Shown: one piece after another, positions 32,750 through 37,957 of the stretch
How positions within the stretch are numbered: the stretch's first letter is position 1
Layout: each line of letters opens with the position of its first letter
Assembly (NCBI GenBank): GCA_012270875.1
Contig: JAAXHI010000460.1
Span: 1 to 37,957 of the forward strand
Reading direction: 5' to 3'
DNA length: 37,957 nt
DNA from: Candidatus Poribacteria bacterium
GTDB taxonomy: Bacteria; Poribacteria; WGA-4E; WGA-3G
Notes under the pieces: model-generated
Seen by the model: the letters and a program-made list of their open reading frames with translations, nothing else
What the model was told of the DNA's origin: nothing
Databases searched by the model: none
Program-made: the position numbers and the translations under genes

Positions 32750-34996
32750 ATGCAAGAACAACAGGGAAGCTTAGAGTTCCTCTCAAACAATTCCGTCACG
32801 GTCTTAGGACTGATTATTGTGGTTGTGACAGGTGTATTATGCTGGCTGGCATGGCACCGCAGCGGTTATCGTAAGCAAACCGGATGGCTTGAGTTACTGC
32901 GTTTTGTGTTGGTCTGCTTAGTGGTTGTTACCTTGAATCAGCCGGAATGGTTGAAGACACAGCCTCCGGATCGGCGCTCGACACTCGCAGTTCTCTGGGA
33001 CCAATCCAAGAGTATGGAGACGCGGGATGTCTTTGAAGATCAAGAGGTATCCGGTGCGCGTAAGAGTCGCGCTGAGACGATTCAACCGCTGATGTCTGAG
33101 GAAGTCTGGAAAGCCGGGTCCCCCTCCGATAATGGCGACAGGCAAGATGCAACCGATCTCAATATTGTGTTTGAGCCGTTCTCTTCGCAGTTGGATCCCG
33201 CAGATGAAGCGACGGATTTGAACGCCGGACTTTCACATGTGCTTGATACGCATACAAACCTTCGCGGCGTGGTCCTGCTATCGGACGGTGATTGGAATGT
33301 CGGGAACTCGCCAGTGGAGGCGGCTACAAGGTTTCGGATGAAAGGGATTCCTGTCTTTGCAATAGGCATCGGGAGCAAAGTACCCCTCCCCGACCTCGAA
33401 TTAGTCAGGATGGACGCGCCGACCTATGGTGTCGCAAACAAGCAACTTCGGATCCCGTTTGTCGTGCGTAGTACCTTAGGGCAGGATCGGGATGTCCGTG
33501 TCACACTCAGCGTTGATAAGAAAGCGACAGTTACGAAAACGGTCCGTGTGCCAGCCATGAGTCAAGCGCAGGAGAATATCGTCTGGACACCGGGCGCGGA
33601 GGGGCAGGGAACAGGGGATTATACGCTAAACCTCCGTGTCGAGCGCGACGCAGCGGAATTGATCCCTGAGAATAATGAAATCTCTGCACCCATATCAATA
33701 CGTAAAGAACAATTGAAAGTACTCGTCATCGAATCTTATCCGCGATGGGAATACCGCTATCTCCGAAACGCTTTAGAACGGGATTCGGGTGTTGAAGTAA
33801 CATGCCTCCTCTTTCACCCCGAACTCCCTGATGTTGGCGGCGGTCGCACCTATATTAAACGTTTTCCTGACCCCAGAGAGTTAAGTCGTTATGATGTCGT
33901 GTTTCTTGGGGATGTCGGCGTGCAGGAAGACCAGTTGACGGTCGAACAGACACGGGAATTACGCAAATTAGTTGCTGCCCAAGCCTCAGGTCTCGTCTTT
34001 ATGCCGGGGCGGGACGGCGCGCATCATTCGTTAATCCCCGGTCCCCTTGCCGACCTCTATCCTGTGGTCTTAGATTCGGCAACACCGGACGGGATCGGTT
34101 CAAGTATGCAAGGATATTTCGCACTCACAGCGTCCGGACAGCGTAGTTTGCTAACACGCCTTGGGGATACAGACCTTGACAACGGCGAAGTGTGGCGGAA
34201 GTTGCCTGGGTTTTTCTGGTACACTGGCATCAAACGTGCTAAGGTGGGTACCGAGACACTGGCAGTTCACGATCAAGTAGCGACTGCCGCCGGACGCGTA
34301 CCACTGATCGTGACCAAAACATACGGCACCGGTAAAGTCTTATTTATGGGGACAGACAGTGCTTGGCGTTGGCGGCAAGGCGTTGAAGATAAGTACCACT
34401 ACCGCTTCTGGAGTCAAGTCGCACGCTGGATGGCATATCGACGGCAAATGGCACAAAGCGAATTGATACGACTCTTCTACTCCCCTGACCGACCCAACGT
34501 TGATGATGTGCTGACGTTGCATGCCAACGCTATTGATAACGTCGGCGGTCCCTTGGATAGAGGTTCCGTTGTTGTACAAGCGATTTCACCATCAGGCAAA
34601 ACGCAAACGATTCAATTGCAACCCGGGACAGAGGATATGACGGGTCTGTTCGTCGGTGCGTTTGTACCGAAAGAACCCGGAAACTACCGTCTCGTTGCGA
34701 GCAGTAGCGAAACCGGGGCATCTGTTCAAACGGATCTATCCGTACAAGGCTTAAATCGGGAACAGCAAGGACGTTTGGCACGTTTCGATGTATTAGAAGA
34801 AATTACCAAGATTACCGAAGGTAAGTTGGTCCCGATTTCTGAAGTGCCGAATCTATTAGAATATCTCGCAGCCTTACCAGAACCCGCACCGACTGTCCAT
34901 CGCACACGGATCTGGGCACACCCAATCTGGGCGGGTTTCCTTGTCTTTTTACTCGGTGTGTTCTGGGTCGCACGAAAAATGAACGGAGCAGTGTAA
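32750..34996 (+). CDS. Membrane VWA protein with glutamine-amidotransferase-like region
   Basis: Two N-terminal membrane segments (VTVLGLIIVVVTGVLCWLAW and LLRFVLVCLVVVTL) precede a VWA domain with LWDQSKSMETRD (about 83) and LLSDGDWNVGNS. After a beta-sandwich region, LKVLVIESYPRWEYRYLRNAL and VVFLGDVGV start a GATase1-like fold that lacks an obvious catalytic Cys. A further beta domain and a C-terminal membrane segment (WAGFLVFLLGVFWVARKM) close the protein. At 748 residues it matches the large VWA protein usual in these clusters. The ribosome site is GAGGAAATATAAAAAA before ATG 32750, the same AGGAAATATAAAAA string as in the leader repeat. It is likely co-transcribed with the BatA-like gene. 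Confidence 0.85.
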   Translation: MQEQQGSLEFLSNNSVTVLGLIIVVVTGVLCWLAWHRSGYRKQTGWLELLRFVLVCLVVVTLNQPEWLKTQPPDRRSTLAVLWDQSKSMETRDVFEDQEVSGARKSRAETIQPLMSEEVWKAGSPSDNGDRQDATDLNIVFEPFSSQLDPADEATDLNAGLSHVLDTHTNLRGVVLLSDGDWNVGNSPVEAATRFRMKGIPVFAIGIGSKVPLPDLELVRMDAPTYGVANKQLRIPFVVRSTLGQDRDVRVTLSVDKKATVTKTVRVPAMSQAQENIVWTPGAEGQGTGDYTLNLRVERDAAELIPENNEISAPISIRKEQLKVLVIESYPRWEYRYLRNALERDSGVEVTCLLFHPELPDVGGGRTYIKRFPDPRELSRYDVVFLGDVGVQEDQLTVEQTRELRKLVAAQASGLVFMPGRDGAHHSLIPGPLADLYPVVLDSATPDGIGSSMQGYFALTASGQRSLLTRLGDTDLDNGEVWRKLPGFFWYTGIKRAKVGTETLAVHDQVATAAGRVPLIVTKTYGTGKVLFMGTDSAWRWRQGVEDKYHYRFWSQVARWMAYRRQMAQSELIRLFYSPDRPNVDDVLTLHANAIDNVGGPLDRGSVVVQAISPSGKTQTIQLQPGTEDMTGLFVGAFVPKEPGNYRLVASSSETGASVQTDLSVQGLNREQQGRLARFDVLEEITKITEGKLVPISEVPNLLEYLAALPEPAPTVHRTRIWAHPIWAGFLVFLLGVFWVARKMNGAV

Positions 34997-35025
34997 ACTG
35001 ATAATCCTGAAAAGTCAAAAGCAGA

Positions 35026-35054
35026 TAGACACCTACGATAAAACATGATATTAT
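35026..35054 (+). promoter_or_regulatory. Promoter within the VWA cluster, ahead of the Gfo/Idh gene
   Basis: TAGACA (35026-35031) and TATTAT (35049-35054) are 17 bases apart, with TGA directly before the -10. Initiation near 35061 would give a leader of about 65 nt. It suggests the oxidoreductase can be expressed apart from the VWA genes. Confidence 0.55.
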
Positions 35055-35126
35055 ATACCATAAACAGGTGAATACGGGAGCCAAACCGATAACCAACGAC
35101 CCATTCTGAAATAGAAGGAATTTATA

Positions 35127-36134
35127 ATGCCTAAGAACTATAAAGTGGCAATAGTCGGTTGCGGTGGAATTTCTCACATGCACACCGGATGGTATGTCAA
35201 TGAACCGAGAGCGACGTTGACCGCACTCGCCGATGTTGACCAAGAGCGTATGAAAGCCTACGGCGAACAGTACGGCGTCGAGAAACAGTATACCGATTAT
35301 GTTGAGATGCTCGAAACAGAGGAGATTGATATTGTTTCGGTCTGTACGCGTCCGAAACTGCACGCACCCCTCGTGATTGGTGTCGCACGTTCTGGGGGCG
35401 GTGTGAAAGGAATCCTTTCTGAAAAACCGATGGCGGAAAATCTCGGACAGGCGCGGGAGATGCTTGAGACGTGTGCACAGCACAATGTGAAATTAGCGAT
35501 TGACCATCAACTCCGGTTTAACGCGCCCTATGTCGTCGCAAAAGAGATGATTGCTGACGGTCAGATCGGTGAACTCTTCCGAATCCACGGTATCTGCGGC
35601 GGCGGCGACCTGAAGGACAATGCCACGCATACCGTCGATCTGATGCGGTTTATTTACGGCGATCGTCCGATTAGTTGGGTCATGGGACAGATTGAACGGA
35701 TCGGTACACCGACCAAATACGATCTACACTCTGAGAATTTCGCAGTCGGGTACTTCAAATTTGAAGACAACGTCCGTGGCATCATTGAATCAGGCAACGA
35801 TACCGCACCCGGCTATCACCATATTTACTGCTACGGGACAGAAGGCGAAATCGAGTTGAGTGCCCCAGGTGGACCGGCACTCCGTATCCGTAACCAGCAA
35901 TCTGGCGGCGCGTGGGTAACACCGGAATTACCTTCAGAAATTACGCCAGTACAAGACCTGATTGCAGCCATTGACGAGGATCGAGAACACCGATCAAGCG
36001 GTTCTCAGGGATACGCTTCTTTAGAACTCCTTATGGCGATTTATGAGTCGTCTCGGAAACGACAGCGGGTTCATCTGCCCCTCGAAGAGATGGAATCGCC
36101 GTTAACATTAATGATTGATGATGGATGGGTATAA
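35127..36134 (+). CDS. Gfo/Idh/MocA family oxidoreductase
   Basis: An NAD(P)-dependent dehydrogenase-like protein. The Rossmann loop is VAIVGCGGISHMH (residues 7-19), LSEKPMAE carries the canonical EKP lysine (about 98), and DNATHTVDLMRFIYG is the active-site D...H segment. Length 335 is normal. ATG 35127 has AGAAGGA upstream and a candidate promoter about 70 bases before. It interrupts a MoxR-VWA cluster and has no obvious link to it, so it may be a later insertion. It is clearly diverged from the minus-strand Gfo/Idh gene in this window and keeps the EKP motif that the other lacks. Confidence 0.9.
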   Translation: MPKNYKVAIVGCGGISHMHTGWYVNEPRATLTALADVDQERMKAYGEQYGVEKQYTDYVEMLETEEIDIVSVCTRPKLHAPLVIGVARSGGGVKGILSEKPMAENLGQAREMLETCAQHNVKLAIDHQLRFNAPYVVAKEMIADGQIGELFRIHGICGGGDLKDNATHTVDLMRFIYGDRPISWVMGQIERIGTPTKYDLHSENFAVGYFKFEDNVRGIIESGNDTAPGYHHIYCYGTEGEIELSAPGGPALRIRNQQSGGAWVTPELPSEITPVQDLIAAIDEDREHRSSGSQGYASLELLMAIYESSRKRQRVHLPLEEMESPLTLMIDDGWV

Positions 36135-36170
36135 TAGTATTTCGGGATTATACAATTAAATCAGTGGAAT

Positions 36171-36238
36171 AGTCGTCAGTCGTCGGCGAGAGGTTCTTTG
36201 CTGATGGCTGATGGCTGATAGCCGATAGCCGATGGCTA
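36171..36238. repeat. Heptamer tract (GCTGATG/GCCGATA units)
   Basis: GTCGTCAGTCGTCGGC on the left faces a run of GCTGATG, GCTGATG, GCTGATA, GCCGATA, GCCGATG on the right. Arms are only partly complementary. The tract ends in AAAAGGAAATATAAAAA, the same string that precedes real start codons at 32750 and 36381, but here it has no ATG after it. Confidence 0.6.
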
Positions 36239-36353
36239 AAAGGAAATATAAAAATCTGGTAGTTTGTAGCATAATCTGTTATCCGTAACCGTAGCCTGCT
36301 ACAACGGACGCAGGCGGATCTACGGAATGGGACTTTCAAATCCAAATCTGCCT

Positions 36354-36379
36354 AACCGAACCGCAAGGAAATATAAAAA
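36354..36379 (+). repeat. Single leader repeat unit before the last gene
   Basis: AACCGAACCGCAAGGAAATA then TAAAAA sits directly before ATG 36381, with AAGG about 12 bases from the start codon. The preceding GGCGGATCTACGGAATG...CTGCCT matches the region before 12675. It probably works as ribosome site and spacer for this gene. Confidence 0.85.
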
Positions 36380-36380
36380 A

Positions 36381-37957
36381 ATGAACCAAACACAAGAAAA
36401 ACCACGCGATAGTGGACAGCAGCAGCAAAAAGTCAACTTACCACCTCGTATGAAGGCGGCACTTGAACAGTACCAAAAACGGGTATGGATCATCAAACTC
36501 GTTGAAGGAACTCTGGCGGCAATCTTCGGTATCATGATTTCGTATCTGATCGTGTTTGGCTTAGATCGAATGTTTGATACACCTACGTTCTTACGGGTAC
36601 TTATCCTACTGACCGGGATGCTCGGAATGGTGCTCTTTTTGCCCCTGAAGTATTATAATTGGGTATGGAAGCATCGGCAGTTGGAAGGGATTGCCCGACT
36701 GCTGCAACATAAATTTCCACGTTTTGGTAACCACGTACTCGGCATCGTGGAACTCGCATCCAATAGATCGGATAGATCCGCAAGTCCCGCTTTGGTCGAG
36801 GCAGCGATGCGGCAGGTTGACGACGAGGTGGCGAAACATAATCTCGCAGACGCTGTGCCGAATCCACGACATCGCCGCTGGGCATGGGTGGCAGGGATCC
36901 CCTTAATACTGGTTGTGATTGGGATAATTGTGATCCCCGCAACGAGTCGGAACACGCTGGCGCGGTGGCTAACGCCGTGGCGCGCTGTGGAGCGGTACAC
37001 CTTCGCGCAACTCGAAGGCGAAACCGGGCTTCGGGTCGTCGCTTATGCGGAACCTTTTGATGTCGAAGCACGACTGAAAAACGATTCACCGTGGAAGCCT
37101 GAATCAGCGGAGGCGCGATACGCCGATCAGACACCCATCGTTGCCGAACGGGACGGCGCAGCCTACAAATTTCAGTTGCCACCACAAACGGCGGATGGGG
37201 ATGTCAAGCTTCGGGTCGGAGACGCACAGCGTTCCATCCCAGTTGAACCCAAATTGCGTCCCGCGCTGAAAGACCTTACTGCCAAAGTCGAATTGCCGGA
37301 TTATCTACAACACCAAGAACCGCGAGTAGATGATGTCCGCGGCGGGATCGTGAATTTAGTGAAAGGCAGTACCGCCGTTTTGGAGGCTACCACTACACGG
37401 GAACTGTCAGAAGCGACACTCAACAATCGTCCACAAAAGGTGGATGGCGCACGCCTAACAACCGAACCCATATCTGTAGAGACGACAACGGAAATGCAAC
37501 TCACATGGCGCGACCGGTTTGGACTCTCTGCGCGTGAGCCACAAGTCCTAAGATTCGAGGCACTTGATGATGAGGAGCCAACGGTTGCCTTCAATAAACT
37601 AAAGAACAATCAGGTCCTCATTTCTGATGAAGTGCTTCCCTTTGAAATTCAAGCAACGGACGATTTTGGTGTGAAGCGGATCGGCTTGGAATGGGCGGGG
37701 ATCGCCAACCCAGTCCACAATCCCGAACCCGCAAGCGGTGAGAAAACCGTGTCGGCAGGTACGCCGACGGCAGACACCTTGACCGTAGCTGCCACATTTT
37801 CTGCCAAACGTGAAAATATAAAACCACAGAGTCTGCGATTACGTGCGTATGTTGAGGACTATCTACCCGATCGCGAGCGTGTCTATTCACCCTACCTCGT
37901 CCTCCACGTGCTTACGCCAGCAGAACACTTCAGGTGGTTGGTTGGACAGATGCAGCT
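36381..37957 (+). CDS. Large membrane protein, 5' part only (DUF4175-like)
   Basis: This open frame is missing from the supplied track because it has no stop inside the window. It reads without interruption for 525 codons from ATG 36381 to the right edge. Visible parts are a polar N-terminus with QQQQ, three membrane segments (IIKLVEGTLAAIFGIMISYL, LRVLILLTGMLGMVLFLPL and WVAGIPLILVVIGIIVIP, the last at about 170-190), then a periplasmic beta-rich region with RYTFAQLEGETGLRV, KVELPDYLQ and FEIQATDDFGVKRIGLEW. That layout resembles DUF4175-type proteins found next to BatA/VWA genes, especially in planctomycete-like operons. It probably belongs to the MoxR-VWA cluster. The minus-strand ORFs drawn across it are shadows. 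Confidence 0.85.
   Translation, partial: MNQTQEKPRDSGQQQQKVNLPPRMKAALEQYQKRVWIIKLVEGTLAAIFGIMISYLIVFGLDRMFDTPTFLRVLILLTGMLGMVLFLPLKYYNWVWKHRQLEGIARLLQHKFPRFGNHVLGIVELASNRSDRSASPALVEAAMRQVDDEVAKHNLADAVPNPRHRRWAWVAGIPLILVVIGIIVIPATSRNTLARWLTPWRAVERYTFAQLEGETGLRVVAYAEPFDVEARLKNDSPWKPESAEARYADQTPIVAERDGAAYKFQLPPQTADGDVKLRVGDAQRSIPVEPKLRPALKDLTAKVELPDYLQHQEPRVDDVRGGIVNLVKGSTAVLEATTTRELSEATLNNRPQKVDGARLTTEPISVETTTEMQLTWRDRFGLSAREPQVLRFEALDDEEPTVAFNKLKNNQVLISDEVLPFEIQATDDFGVKRIGLEWAGIANPVHNPEPASGEKTVSAGTPTADTLTVAATFSAKRENIKPQSLRLRAYVEDYLPDRERVYSPYLVLHVLTPAEHFRWLVGQMQ

Noticed and set aside
36601-37185. 194-residue minus-strand ORF and other minus ORFs near the right edge
   Set aside because: They are shadows of the open plus-strand gene from 36381, which has membrane segments and a leader repeat.
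1-37957. CRISPR array, tRNA or rRNA genes
   Set aside because: No regularly spaced repeats with unique spacers and no cloverleaf or rRNA-like segment were seen on either strand; the heptamer tracts are tandem and lack spacers.

Overview
The window is about 38 kb of bacterial DNA with moderate GC content. Nearly all genes are on the plus strand, and one oxidoreductase gene is on the minus strand. The best fit is a member of Candidatus Poribacteria or a close relative. This is an inference from three things: WD40 proteins that end in paired dockerin-like DxNxDGxVNxxD repeats, a mix of PhyH-type dioxygenase, Gfo/Idh/MocA, CotH, LamG and enolase-superfamily genes, and a heavy load of short dispersed repeats. 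There is no rRNA, tRNA, CRISPR array, transposase or phage gene that I can see.

Layout. Bases 1-4360 hold an ArsA/GET3-like ATPase with a C-terminal HSP20-like domain, a polytopic membrane protein, and the HslVU protease-chaperone pair. Bases 4478-7767 hold two secreted WD40 proteins with 7 and 14 blades, each ending in a dockerin-like pair. Bases 7889-12547 hold SppA, a PhyH dioxygenase, an unusual P-loop kinase/deoxyribosyltransferase-like fusion, and a RimK-type ATP-grasp ligase. Bases 12648-18545 hold a GT4 glycosyltransferase, a mannitol dehydrogenase/tagaturonate reductase-like enzyme, a minus-strand Gfo/Idh/MocA oxidoreductase and an MFS transporter. Bases 18720-28291 hold a small PD-(D/E)XK-like protein, then a LamG protein, an alpha/beta hydrolase, a LamG-GH67-beta-helix fusion, an enolase-superfamily dehydratase-like enzyme and a CotH-like lipoprotein. 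Bases 28602 to the right edge hold a MoxR ATPase, a DUF58 protein, two large membrane VWA proteins, a second Gfo/Idh/MocA oxidoreductase, and the start of a large membrane protein. That last gene runs off the window and is missing from the supplied ORF track.

How the genes may work together. HslVU, SppA, MoxR/DUF58/VWA and the ArsA-like ATPase form a protein-quality and envelope-stress theme. The GH67 fusion, enolase-superfamily enzyme, tagaturonate-reductase-like enzyme, Gfo/Idh enzymes and MFS transporter would fit import and breakdown of uronic acids from external polysaccharide, but the genes are not contiguous and this is inference.

The most notable signal is the repeats rather than any one gene. 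I see a 115/116-bp fold-back MITE-like element in two copies, hairpins with arms of degenerate heptamers (GTTATCA, ACTGATG, GCTGATA) in at least five gaps, a 26-27-bp leader unit at three gene starts, a palindrome inside sppA, and a 31-bp G/C-run repeat in two opposite-strand copies. Several of these alter gene ends: the HslV tail, the SppA C-terminal region and the predicted N-termini of the glycosyltransferase and MFS protein are all repeat-derived. Separately, the hslU start region looks frameshifted by one base.
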